64,000 bases of DNA from Puffinus mauretanicus (Eukaryota > Chordata > Aves > Procellariiformes > Procellariidae). The notes beneath the pieces were generated by a model. The model was given only the letters and a program-made list of their open reading frames with translations, was not told where the DNA came from and did not search any database. The position numbers were made by a program, and so were the translations under genes. The stretch covers positions 186,001 to 250,000 of the forward strand of contig JAJKFH010001792.1 of assembly GCA_023333565.1 (NCBI GenBank), written 5' to 3'. This document shows, piece by piece, positions 35,855-47,469 of the stretch (position 1 is its first letter; every line of letters starts with the position of its first letter).

Positions 35855-38800
35855 CACAAAACATGTTGCTGTACTTTCTAAGAAGAACATGAACATGTCA
35901 TTCAGGAAATCTGAATCTGATCTTTGATTGCTAAACAAACAAATTAATCAGAAGCTCATACATTAAGATTAAATAACTCAAAAAATACTTCCTTTCTACC
36001 CCTGTTGACGTGGACAACTGCCAACTCTCCAACTCTGTCTATAGGATGGACTAGACCTAGGTAATATAAATTATAACGTAAATTATTCCACCATTTCACA
36101 ACAGTTTTTTACCAAATTGTTCTTGTATCAAATCAAAATCTTTTGCACAATCAAAGCATTTTTTTTTTTACAAAGAGTGTTCAGAACACTGCCTTTTCCA
36201 GTCTAATTTGTGTCTAGTCCAAGAACAGGATAGTTTTATGAAAGCTTTCTTCTGACTCCATGTTTGAATAGTCTGAAATGCCTCATGTCACCAAGGACCT
36301 GACCTATTCATGGCATAAATTAGAGTATCCCCAAAGCTACTCTAATTTGCACGATTATGCTTGTACAACAAGGAACTTGTTCTAATGACAAAGAAAGTAT
36401 GGTTTGAAGGAATGTCCCAGATAGCGTTATTTTACTTATGCTCTTGACACCAAAGAGTGGTTTATACAGGAACTACTGAGCTTGCTCTTCACCATCTGCA
36501 GATTTATCCATGCAGAAGAAATTCCCAAGGGGATGGTTAAACTGGTTTTCCAACTGCAAAACAGCCCCAGCAAAGATCAACATCTGGCCAAAGTATCCTG
36601 TCAGGGACCTATGCTCACTGTGCATGATAAACTATTATTCTTGGCTTATTTTCTTCTGTCACTTGAGATCATAAGGGAAAAAAAAACCAGCAGATAGAGA
36701 GGAGAAAGGAAGGCAGAAATGATGTAATAAAAAATACCAGTATTTTCAGAAACTGTAAATTTAAAAAGGCATAACCTTCCTTCAGAACACACAACAGCAC
36801 CATTTTCTAAAAGGCCTGTAACTTTGCCCTAGAGCCACTAGTTAACGTTCGTGATGCTGTTGTGTCATCTCCCACTGGCAAACTGCAGCACACCACAAAT
36901 GTTGTGAAATGTTCTTAGATTTTTCATGGCTGAGATTGTTTTCAGTTCCTGACAGAACTGAACAAATCTGTTCACCCTTTCTTGCATTTCCAGTCACTTA
37001 TTCTCATCCACTAGAAAGAACACTTCACCTCAAAGAGCTTTTGGAGAACCATCCAGTCTTAGTCATCTTACTTCCAATTCACAAGCAGCACTGCCTGAAA
37101 AATCCCATCATTTCTTAAATTTTTGTTTACCACAGCTCTATCTGATCTATAGCAGATATGGTTTTATCATGCTGATAGTCTACAGTACTTGCAGATCAGT
37201 ACAAGTATGAGTATGTTATACTTTATGCCTGTCTCCAGCCAATTTAGTACTTCTAAATAAAGAGTTTTGGGGGACTACTTACGCATCCCAAGTTCTGGAC
37301 AAGCATCTTTTGTACCCTATTTCTTTATGTGGAAAGATCTGTTTGTTCAAACAGTTTGCTCCTCACTGACTTTTCCAGTCTCCTTTTGCTGAACAACTTC
37401 TAACTTACTGTTTTCTTCCCACAAAAGAAATTTTCCAGGTAGTTCTTTTCCCATCACCCCAGGTATCTCTCATCACTGTTCATTAGGAATATATTTATCA
37501 GCTCCAAAGCTTAATCCAAGATTTACTTTACCCATCACCTATTTTTCCTGTTTGTTACCTGACACCTTCCCAGCCCTCCAACATCCTCAGCCATTCTCCA
37601 CACCTTTGGTTAGCATAAGGCTGTCAGCATCTCATTCCTTGTCCATTAACTTGCTGCACTGCTTTCTTCCTAGTCCTTCTGCCTGACTCCGTTAAATCCA
37701 TCTTCATTCAGATTACTTCTACAGTGTAATACCGGAAAAGTGAAAAATCCTATCTAAGTATGGCCTTGACTGTCTTTTGCAGCTTGGGCTTGATTTCAAC
37801 AATCTTACCAGTCTTCCAACACTCTCTCAACAAAGTTCCCTTCATTTTTTCTTCATCAGCCTTTTCATTGTGAAAAATTCCTATATGTTTCTAATGTCCT
37901 ATGCTATCAGTATCTTCTATTATCTCTTTTCACTATGATTAGACAGGCTTGTGCATTTTTTTTTATAATTATTGCTGGGTTTTGTTATTTCTAACATGAG
38001 AATAACATGTACAAAACCAGATTTTTTCCCTTTTTGCTTTTAATAACCCCATACTTGGGAAATACCTGGGCTCTTGTTTTTCCTCTAATGGGGTATTTAT
38101 TCCTCTGAGACACTGGTCAGCTAGGAGAATATTTATGTGGTAATAAAAAACTTTAACAGAGGGTTGCTTGGATCTAATAGTCTCAGGTATTTCAACACAT
38201 CTTTGCTTGTCATGTGTCATGCTGAATTACATCGTGGCCTGCATGTGACAGCAGTCCATAATGTGACCCGTGTAATATAGTTTGAAATATAATGTAGTGG
38301 GAGGGGGGCTTAAGGGGAAAAAACACCCTTTCGTGCTGGATAAAAGCTGTGGATTCAGAAAGAAAGCAACTTCAAACTCTTGGGGAACTGGAAAAGATTA
38401 AATGATAGCTCAGCAACAAGCCTACAAAGAAATCTGCAACAATTAAATGATTAAATGATACCTGTAACACATTATGTTAATATTAATAACTTTCATTAAT
38501 ATTTTTCAGTTTTACAGCACAGATCATTTTTTGTCTGAGTCATCAAATCACTGCTAAATGTTAATTTGTCAATTCACACTCGGCAAATTATAAACGGTTT
38601 ATAATTAAATACAAATACAGAAAGGTAAATAACATTCACAGATCATAAATGGCTGGCTGGGACATAGGGAGAGAGCCATGGAAAGAAACCAGGTGTCCTG
38701 ATTCTCAGGACTGAGCTTCAGCCTTTTGGTAACACCCCTTTCCACCAATCATGCACTTACACTAATATATCCTGGCTTCAGAAAAGACTTGCTTCTTTAC

Positions 38801-38900
38801 TGAATAGTGTGGCTGTATCAGGCAGAGAGAGGGTACGACAGATTTCCATTTGAGGTAAAGGAATGAAAAAGTCCTTCTGTTCTTACAGAGGATCTGATTC
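35855..38900. other. Unique noncoding sequence with a possible conserved block
   Basis: No gene recognised. About 38450-38640 is AT-rich but complex, with TTAATATTAATAACTTTCAT and GGTTTATAATTAAATAC words, and could be a conserved regulatory element. Confidence 0.35.
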
Positions 38901-38919
38901 TCTAGGGAAATGACGTTAT

Positions 38920-39600
38920 TTGCCTAGATGAGGGGGGAAAAAAAGGGAAAAAACTTGTTTTTTTCTGGCAGAAATGGTGAAATTTCACCCTTCAGCAATT
39001 TGGTGAAAACTGATAGCTGTGGACACTTCTCAGCCTGGGTAGCACAGCAAAAGACTGCACCATGCGAACTGGCAGATGCAAAGAGAGAGAAAAAAAAAAA
39101 TTGCACTTTAAAACTGTGCGCCAAGCTGTCCAGCTCAGTTAATCTGCTCTGCAGTCCTCCCTCCTTGCACAGGGCTGGTGTAAGCTCAGAGAGGAGAGAA
39201 GTCTGCTCATTTTTGCCAGCTGAGAATCCAGCACATGATAAAACAGATCACTATGAACCACTGGTGAATGAGCTGTACTTGAGGAATATGTTCTTTAACT
39301 AACCTGTGTTGAGTCGCAGTCCTTCTTTCCTGCGTGAAACACGAACAGGAATCACAACACGGATCAGACCAGCGAGGTCTAGCTCGTCTTTGGAGCTGCA
39401 AATGGAAGCAGGGCCATGACACAGCTTTGCAGGAGAGGGAAATACAGGCCAAGCCACAAAGGAGCATGGTGAAAAAATCCCAACAAAGGACAAAGTGTGC
39501 TTGCTTTATTTTGCACAAATCAACACCAGACAATAAGTTCAATTTTAAAACTGGAAAAAAGTTACAGCTTATCACCAGAAAAGGCCATTGCATTTAGATC
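38920..39600. other. Region with overlapping frames on both strands, unassigned
   Basis: Frames of 124 codons (38928-39302 plus), 128 codons (39207-39593 minus) and 87 codons (39334-39597 plus) overlap here. CpG dinucleotides cluster between about 39310 and 39390, above the surrounding level. No domain is recognised in any frame, and the first frame begins in a G/A-rich low-complexity stretch. It might be a noncoding exon, a decayed retroelement or chance. Confidence 0.2.
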
Positions 39601-39604
39601 AAGG

Positions 39605-40245
39605 GTCTTCAAGTGAACAATCCATATTGACCAGGCTTCTTTTCCCTTTGAATGTCATGATAAATTAAAAGATTAACATTATTAACATTTAATTATTACA
39701 TCATAATTACTGTATAATGCCATATACTATTTTCAAAGCAGAACATGCAATTTGAATTGCTAATATAAAATCAAAATTAACATTGCAGTCTATTATTTTT
39801 ATTATTATTGTTATTATTATGAAATTTCAAATTAAATTTCAGGGTCATCTGGCTTTGAAACAAGAAAGAATTCCAAAGGTTTTTCCTTGCAGAATGAATA
39901 TGTGGGTCTCTATTTTTGGAGAGTCTATACCTTAAACGAGTTTAAGACCACTGTATCAGAAAAGTGATAACCATTTCCAAAATCATCAATGGCTTGTCAG
40001 GGGAGGACAAGCCTGTAAACAATGTTTAGTTCACCATTTAGCTTATCTCAGTGTGTGCCCCAAAAGGGAACACTGCTTTTGGCAATATGCTGCAGTGAGA
40101 ACCACCCCAGAATATATAAGTAACATAACAGGAACAACAGGGTTAGCATTCAGGAATACAGTAACGTCAGATATGAACGGACCCTTAAATGTCCATTTGA
40201 ATGGTGTTTGGTCAATAATTAGGGAAATCTTGCCATAGAGAATTC
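39605..40245. other. Unique AT-rich sequence, possibly conserved
   Basis: 39640-39840 contains many TTAATTATT/ATAATTAC homeodomain-type words and a short TTA repeat (39791-39820). No gene. Confidence 0.35.
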
Positions 40246-40249
40246 AGCA

Positions 40250-41185
40250 GGAAGCTATAAAAGTGCCTGGGTATAATAGTCATAAGTGTCTAGTGCTATT
40301 CGAGATGCTCCAGGGTACCTGAGACAGCCACATAAGTCTGGCAGATATGTCCCAGGAGCTACAGGAGACCAATGCCCACCTGATCTGGCAACTGGAAGCC
40401 AGGTGGAAAACCTAGGGTATCTCCGATGGCACTGAAAACTTAAGTTTAGAAATATAAGTTGAGCACCCTGTTTCTCTCCGTTGACTATAAAGGTAACTGG
40501 AGGAAAGTGGTTCCAACATAGATGCTTATGAATCTATTCAGTCACTCACACGTAGGCATCTTGTGCCATCTGAGAACTCATACATTTCCCCCCTGGCCTC
40601 CAGCTGCCACTCCAGAAGGCTGCTGGTTTCCATCAGTCCTATGTCATATCTGTCAGTGTTGTGCAGATGTCTTGGATATCCAGAAGTACTTCAAATGGCA
40701 TGAGAAGCCTATGTTAAGGCAACTGAATTCTGCTACTATAATAAGATTCAGCTTCAGAATTAGACAAAGCTCCAGATTTAGTTATTAAACACAGGCTTCT
40801 AGTGACGTTTGAGATGCTTCAACATTCCTGAGACATCTGCACAACACTGGCAGATGTGACAGAAGCCTTACAGGAGACCCACAAGGTCTGGAACAGAAAC
40901 TGGAGGCCAAATGGAAAACCTTACAGTGCCAGAAGTGGCATAATGTGTGTAGGCAACTGAATCTTTTCGCAAGTCAACACAGCCAACAGTCTAGTTGACT
41001 GTCCAAATGATCAATGGAGGTGTCTACTCCAGGATGAGATTGGTACCTGCCCAAGCTCTGTTGGCCGTATGGTTAAGATCTCCCTTGACTTAATGGGAAC
41101 CTCAGCACACAGCCTATGTAAAGGCACTGCCTTACAGATGCAATTCTGAAGCAGACTTCTAACTCCGTGTTTGCTGGATGAATCT
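40250..41185. repeat. Family X cluster, copy E, with an inverted repeat
   Basis: Three units of the palindromic module lie here: minus at about 40290-40445, plus at 40535-40740 and minus at 40800-40975. The word CAGTGTTGTGCAGATGTCT (40654-40672) returns as its exact 19-base complement at 40831-40849. The flanks also align as inverted relatives (GGCCTCCAGCTGCCACTCC against ACTGGAGGCC). The flanking module CTCCGTTGACTATAAAGGTA is at 40477. It is the largest cluster in the window. No coding capacity. Confidence 0.55.
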
Positions 41186-41189
41186 CACC

Positions 41190-43545
41190 CTCAGAGCTTA
41201 GAGGAAGGAGTGAGCATCTCTTGTGTATTAAGGAACAGATTTTTCTGAAGAAGTTTTCATCCTAAAGTTCCTACTATTTCCACTGGTTTCTCAGGCACTC
41301 GTACATAAATAATATGGGAAGAGATTATATGTTTGCCTAGTTCAGCTGAGACGTGGACTTCTCCCTAAGACCTCTGTTGCAGATTCAGATCCTAACACTT
41401 TAAATGAGCTCTTAAAGTCTTTGCCAGCAATTTAAATCTGCAAGTTTGGAGCTCAGCAGGGGTATCTTTTCTAGTAGATTCTGCATATCACACTTTATGC
41501 TCCTGTAGTTAATGTTGACACTTGAGTCAAAGTGAAGTAGTTCTTCAGTGTATCTACAATAGACTGAAGGTGTTGCTTTGAAAGAAAGGGTGTGAAGAGT
41601 AGTGTAGACTCTATAGCCTGGTAAAATGTTATCTTCCTCAGGAGTTAAGGAAATGTCATGTTCTGCTGAACATCAATGTTTTTCAAAGCTTTCTGCCTCT
41701 GCCCTTAATAAGCAGGATGTCTGTGTCTACACTTCTGCAAAGGGCAAACTTGGGCAGATTTGAGATTAAGTTAACTTCCTAATCAAATCACTAACCTCGC
41801 TGAAGTGATTTTTTTAGATTTGGAAAATGTTGGCTATGACCTCAAAGGCATTCCTGCCTGGCCTCAAATTCTCCTTCTATCCTCTTTGCCTCGTCACAAC
41901 ACTACGTGATAAACATCAGGAGGCAAAGCAGCCTGTGGTAGAAGGGTCCAGGCATAACCAGCCATGAAGGTTGATGAGATTTGTAGGCAGGTTGTGTACA
42001 TGGGAAATTTGGTCTCAGGGAACTGAGTTTCAGTAACACACACGGCTAACAACTCCTCCAAGACCTCACTCGGCACATATGTAGCCAATGAGATTTCAAT
42101 ATTGAATAAAGCAGTCACTTTGAAATTCCATCTACCCTGCCTTTTTCTTCCTTTACAGCATTTCAGAGGTAACACAATAGCCAAGTAATGCAATAATAAC
42201 AAAAATAAGTCTAACAAGCTACGCTTGATTCCACTGCAGCGCAGCCTATAAGGGCAATCTTTTCTTTCTTTTAATAATGCTTTTATTGCACAAATTTAAC
42301 AGAATTATGCCCTAATTATAGTGGATTTTTTTTTTATTTGCCACTGGGAGGAAATACAGCAGATGAAGCTGTTTGAGAGTGCATGGTTCATACAGCTGTA
42401 TTAAATGCTTCCAACTGCTGTCTTTATGGTTGTTAACAAGTCAGGACCAGACATGCATGCATTTTCTGAGTGCCTTTGAGGATGGCATGGATTATACTTG
42501 TATTTTTATTAGAGCTGCTCAACTCATTCACTGAGAAATGATGTCTGACCATGCTTTCAGAACTGTCATCTATAACTCAGTGAGAAATAAACAGATGCTT
42601 ACAGACAGACAAATCACATTGCACATAACTTAGGGTCTAAAAGTTAGTTGTCTGTATCTAGTCTAGACCACTTACACTTCCTTTGGAATCAATGCAGGAA
42701 AATAAACAGTTCCTGAAGGGGTTCATTTCTCCCTAAAAGAGATGTGTAGAGTAGGTCACCAAATGGACTGTCAGAAGATCTTTATTTCTTTCCACCAATT
42801 TTAAAGAGAGCTTGGGGTGAGTATTTCACTGATAGAAATCTAATTTTTAGACATGTAAATTTGTGTGAGATGAATCCTACGCCAAAAAGCTGAATTCTTT
42901 TAGGATACAGACTAAAACTGAACAAAATCAATGGGAAAACTTACACATTTTTTAGCAAGCAGGGTAAAAAAAAAAAGGCAATCAAACCTCCCGACCTTAC
43001 CAGCTTCTGCACCTTCCTCCTCCCTACCTACAGACTGAGTTGTTCATTCCTGTCCTGCTGTAATCAATGCATGCATAGTTATACCCACATAGATCAGATT
43101 ACAAACTGGCAGTGGGAGTCTAGATTTGGAATCACTTTGGCCTTGTGATATTTTGAGTGCCAAGTGTGAAACAGGTGCTTGATTTTCATAAAATCATGAT
43201 CACACATGTTAACCCACACCAAAGCAAATAAAGCAAAGTTGCTATCCAAAACCAAAGAGTTCCAAAGTAACTGGTTTTCAAATATAGATTTTCAAAAGCC
43301 ATAGCTTATATCATCATCTCATGTCATTGGTGTAAATCCAGAATAACTTGAATAGTTCCATTAACAAAACAGGTGTTGGCTCTTAAACTGCTGCTAAATC
43401 CAATAGACCAGCTTCAGATACTGATTACTGATAAGTCTCAATAAAGTTTTAAATATTCAAAAGTTTTATCTTAATTTCCAAACCATGGCTTAGCAAGCAA
43501 TTTACATTGAAAAGATAATTTTGATTTTTTTCTCTTTTTTACTAG
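41190..43545. other. Unique sequence with a possible conserved block
   Basis: No gene established. The minus frame 41894-42217 (107 codons) has no domain I know. 42230-42480 (AATTATGCCCTAATTATAGT and following) has the appearance of a conserved noncoding element. Confidence 0.35.
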
Positions 43546-43671
43546 ATTGTCCATCAACAGGAGTTTACACATCATCCTCAGCAAATGTTTGTAACATCTC
43601 AGGATCATCATAGCACAATACAATCTGGAAAAGATCCCAACAGTAAAAAAATTCCATTCAGAAATGGTTAA
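43546..43671 (+). other. Candidate coding exon or terminal coding exon
   Basis: A strong splice acceptor (pyrimidine run then TTACTAG, ending 43545) is followed in phase by 41 open codons up to TAA at 43669-43671. The residues are mixed and hydrophilic (IVHQQEFTHHPQQMFV near the start, KKIPFRNG at the end). Two donor-like sites lie at its edge: GTTAAG at 43667, giving a 121-base exon, and GTATGT at 43672 directly after the stop. It could therefore be an internal exon or the end of a reading frame. I do not recognise the protein, and 41 open codons can occur by chance. Confidence 0.3.
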
Positions 43672-43674
43672 GTA

Positions 43675-44360
43675 TGTTTCATTTTCTTCCTAGTCATGGC
43701 TGATATAATAGGAACAAGAGGTGGATAAGATCAGCTAGTTAATATGAGTTCTCAGGTTCCCAGTTTTGCCTGGGAATTTTTTCCTTCTTGTACATTGAAG
43801 AGTGTCCAGCTCTCGGGAGAAGCAAGGTAGGTGGCTATTCACCCTAGCAAGAAGTTTAAAGTGACAAAGTTTAAAACATTCTGTTGCCTTCGGAAGGCGT
43901 GGCGACCTGGTTCAGGAACAAGCATAAATCATTTATTATGTTTGCAATAAGTGAGGTTTTTTGTTAGAACTGGCAAATTACCAACAATGATAAATCCTTT
44001 TTTTTTTTTTAAGAATTTGCTGAGGAAATAGATTTTATGGGGACTGAGGAGAACCAGAAGTCCACCTGCCTAATCAGAATAGAATAAAACCAGTGCTGCA
44101 TGAAACAATCCCTCGTACAGACCAATTAGACCAAAGAAGAATGTTCTTCTGGCGTTGCATTTAGTCTGTAAAGCTTTTACTTCAATTCCCATCTCTGCCC
44201 TATAATTTCTGTGTGACTTGGTTAAAACATTTACTTTCCCTGTATTTTTGATTTTTCGTATTTATGGTGGGAAAATAATAGTTCTTTTCCCCATGATGGG
44301 TTGTATAGCTCATTATTGTTTGATAGATGTCTTCTGGGGATGTTTTAAGTAGAATCATTT
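43675..44360. other. Unique noncoding sequence
   Basis: No gene or repeat recognised. Confidence 0.4.
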
Positions 44361-44365
44361 GTCTC

Positions 44366-44430
44366 TTGAGGCCAAAATGACCTCCCCAGGTCCCTCTTGG
44401 CCCAATTTTCTAAGCCTCTGTGATTGCTTT
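44366..44430 (+). mobile_element. Old CR1 3' end fragment
   Basis: CCAAAATGACCTCCCCAGGT followed by CCCTCTTGGCCCAATTTTCT and CTCTGTGATTGC resembles the CR1 tail (GATGACCTCC...GTCCCTTCCAACC...TCTGTGATT) in plus orientation with many changes. Confidence 0.5.
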
Positions 44431-44479
44431 TTAGATGCTGCAGTAATAGAGAGCATATGATGACCTAGACAGATACTTT

Positions 44480-44725
44480 TAAATGACTCAACCAACAGAG
44501 CATCTGTGGTTACCTCTGGGAGACTCTTTCACAAATGATCTAACAGACACTTAAGAAGTTTGTCTAGATATCCAACCTCATTTTCCCTTTGCTCAATTTC
44601 ATCTCATTGCCCCTAGTTATGAATCTGTGAACCACCCTCAACAATCCCTCTCCCTCCTCGCTGCAAACATCCTTCAAATGCTCACAGAACTGCAAACATC
44701 TTCTCACAACACAGTTGGGGACAGC
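44480..44725 (-). mobile_element. Old CR1 LINE 3' fragment
   Basis: Complement of CR1: TTGTCTAGATATCCAACCTC, TTTCATCTCATTGCCCCTAG and CCACCCTCAACAATCCCTCT are the counterparts of the reverse transcriptase C-terminal region. The two opposing frames here (44564-44851 minus, 44627-44839 plus) overlap it and are not genes. Confidence 0.6.
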
Positions 44726-44729
44726 AGGG

Positions 44730-46866
44730 AAGAGGAGCGGACGAGCACCTCTCTTGAGCCCCCAAGCACTCAGGAAGAGAGCACACTGCCTGCAGAGATG
44801 CCCATGTGGATTGTCTATATTAGAGCAGTGAGCACCTGAGGAGAAACCCACCTGGTGAGTGAGCTTGCTTTCATTTTTAAAAAAAAAATCATCAAATAGT
44901 GTTTGCCTTACGATCTTAATTCAAGCACTTAATTAAAGCCAACAGAGGATTCTAAAGTAAGGAGAAAAATTAGAGCAACAACTTTTTAATTATGCTGTAG
45001 GCATTTTCTCTCTTACTTATTCTTTCTCCAAAAATCAAACAACTCCTCCTCTAAACACACGTTTAGACAAAGACGATGGCACAATGATATTATGGGCTAG
45101 AGCTTGCTTAGTGTTTAGCAGGCAACTACTGAAGGTTGTCTGCCCAAATCCATGACCTAAATAACATGATCACCCCTTACCAGAGATCACCCCTGGGTCA
45201 CTCCTTAGCATCCCTTTCCCCAAGTCATGGGAAAGGAGCAGAAGAAAGAAGGGACAGGAGGTAGCTTAAACGGTGGTTCCTTCCAGGAACCTCCACCAAG
45301 TGGAAAAACTTTCTAGTCATACAGGAGTGTTCTTCTTCCAGTGGTACAGCAAGTTGCTGCCTGCCTCCAGACAGTGGGAGAAATGAAAAGACTCCTGTCA
45401 TCTCCTGGAACAACACAGCTCCTGCCTGTCAACAGCAAAGAGCTGAACCTACATCACCCACTCTTGTTCTGCAGTATTACTAGTTGCATAACAGAAAGGT
45501 TTATCTTTACAGACAGCAGGTGATTTTATATTACTTGGGATGGACAGAGTAATAGTGATGTGGACATGGTCAAGTTTTACAAGGAGGTCCTACTCAAGTC
45601 TGACAGAAATAGCTTAATGCGGGACCCATTGCAAAAGAAAGAGGATGTTCTTGTCATATCAATCCCTGTAAAAATCTGAACAGAGTTACTTCCTTTCTGA
45701 GTGTAGCACCTCCTATGATTTTATCAGTCCTGACTGCTTAAAGGCACCCTGTGTCAGTCTTCAAAAGGAGACAGAAGATACAATCCTCCTTCTAGAAAAA
45801 GTCTGATTTAGCAAAACTATGATTTGTGCTGAGCTTCATTCAGGAGGACACATTTATTGAAGTCTGTGGAACTTGCCAGGGTAAGTCTCAGTGGATCATG
45901 TCCACGGTTGCATCAAAAAAGCATATTAAAGAACTGGGGTCTTAGGAAAGTGAACCTTACACCAAACAGAAGAGCTTAAGCGTCAGTTCAGTACAGTCCA
46001 CACAAAATTCGCATTCAAATTTCAAAAAACCTTCTTACCTACACTCACTTTGCCATTGATTACTGGAATGACCAATTCCTCAACTGGTGTTTTGTTTTTT
46101 TTTCTTTTGGTCTAGAAGGGAAGGAAGAAAAATGAAAACTGAAAGAGGGAAAACATTTTGAACATTTCTGCAGGTTGTCCATAGTCACAGTTACACAGAC
46201 CTAAAAACTGATCAGACTAAGTCTTGCTAACAGTGAGGGAAGGGGTTGTGGTCAGGATCACAGAACTGGATCTAATTACGTAATGGGCATTCATTTGTAA
46301 GAACGTTGTCTTTGTGTGAAGAAGACCAGATGTCTCATGTCTCAGCCTTTCTAGGACAACAGGCTGGAGATATTTCTTGGCTTGACTTTCCTTTGTTTGT
46401 GCTGAATGGTTGGACTGGTGTGTCTACCTCGCTTTAGCCTCTGCATTCAAGAGACCCCAGCTGTGACTCCCAGGGTGCAAATCCCATCACACATTGTTAC
46501 AGCAGGGAGATAAACCAGCCAAAAACTTTTCTGAGATTAGATATAATTTTTCATAATCCTTTTCTAACAAATAATGGACAATGCAGCCGAGATGGAAAAT
46601 CAGTCATATTCTACTTCATTCTAACCTTTGGAGTGTCAAATGATGGAATAAAACCAATTAAATTTGGCTGAAGAGCAGGATTTTGAGTTGTCAGGAAATT
46701 ATAGTGTTCTTTAAATATAATGTAAGTGTCTAAATTGGCCTGAAACAAAACCATTGCAATATTTCACATCAATGAGAAACCCCCTGTGGCTCAGAGAAAC
46801 TGAAATTATTTCAGTGTCACTGCTGAAAGTAAGAACCATGAATTAACAAGAGTGTCCTCTTTATGG
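44730..46866. other. Unique noncoding sequence
   Basis: No gene or further repeat recognised. Confidence 0.4.
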
Positions 46867-46871
46867 GAGAT
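46867..46871 (+). repeat. 5-bp target site duplication, left
   Basis: GAGAT, repeated exactly at 47465-47469. Confidence 0.75.
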
Positions 46872-47464
46872 TGTTGTGGTTTAAACCCAGCCAGCAACTC
46901 AGCCCCACACAGTCGCTCGCTCACTCCCCCCCGGTGGGATGGGGGAGAGAATCGGAAGGGTAAAAATGAGAAAACTCGTGGGTTGAGATAAAGACAGTTT
47001 AATAGGGAAAGCAAAAGCCGCACACAGAAACAAAGCAAAACAAGGAATTCATTCACTGCTTCCCAACGGCAGGCAGGTATCAGCCATCTCCAGGACAGCA
47101 GGGCTCCATCACACGTAACGGTGACTTGGGAAGACAAACGCCATCACTCCGAACGTCCCCCCCTTCCTTCTTCTTCCCCCAGCTTTATATGCGGAGCATG
47201 ATGTCATATGGTATGGAATAGCCCATTGGTCAGTTGGGGTCAGCTGTCCCAGTTGTGTCCCCTCCCAACTCCCTGTGCCCCCCAGCCTAATCCCTGGTGG
47301 GGTGGGGTGAGAAGCAGAAAAGGCCTTGACTCTGTGTAAGCACTGCTCAGCAATAACAAAAACATCTCCGAATTATCAACACTCTTTTCAGCACAAATCC
47401 AAAACATAACCACATACTAGCTACTATGAAGAAAATTAACTCTACGCCAGCCAAAAACAGCATA
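46872..47464 (-). mobile_element. ERVL-like solo LTR (copy 2)
   Basis: On the minus strand the element runs from about 47464 to CCACAACA at 46872. Its first two bases are TA where the family has TG, a single change. An exact 5-bp duplication, GAGAT, flanks it at 46867-46871 and 47465-47469. It aligns along its length with the LTR at 10126-10639: AGAGTTAATTTTCTTC near the start, CCAAT box (complement at 47223-47229), TATA box (47184-47189), ATTAAA (46998-47003) and a C-rich CCCATCCCACCGG segment near the end. No internal genes. The overlapping 106-codon minus frame is part of the LTR. Confidence 0.85.
47184..47229 (-). promoter_or_regulatory. LTR core promoter (CCAAT and TATA boxes)
   Basis: On the minus strand CCAATGG (47229-47223) precedes TATAAA (47189-47184) with ATGACATCATGCTC between, matching the layout at 10310-10354. 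Confidence 0.6.
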
Positions 47465-47469
47465 GAGAT
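47465..47469 (+). repeat. 5-bp target site duplication, right
   Basis: GAGAT, partner of 46867-46871; it fixes the right LTR edge at 47464 despite the mutated end dinucleotide. Confidence 0.75.

Noticed and set aside
41894..42217. Minus-strand frame of 107 codons with a hydrophobic N-terminus
   Set aside because: No domain recognised, no Kozak-type or splice evidence; a frame of this length is expected occasionally in 64 kb. It would be reconsidered if transcripts were found.
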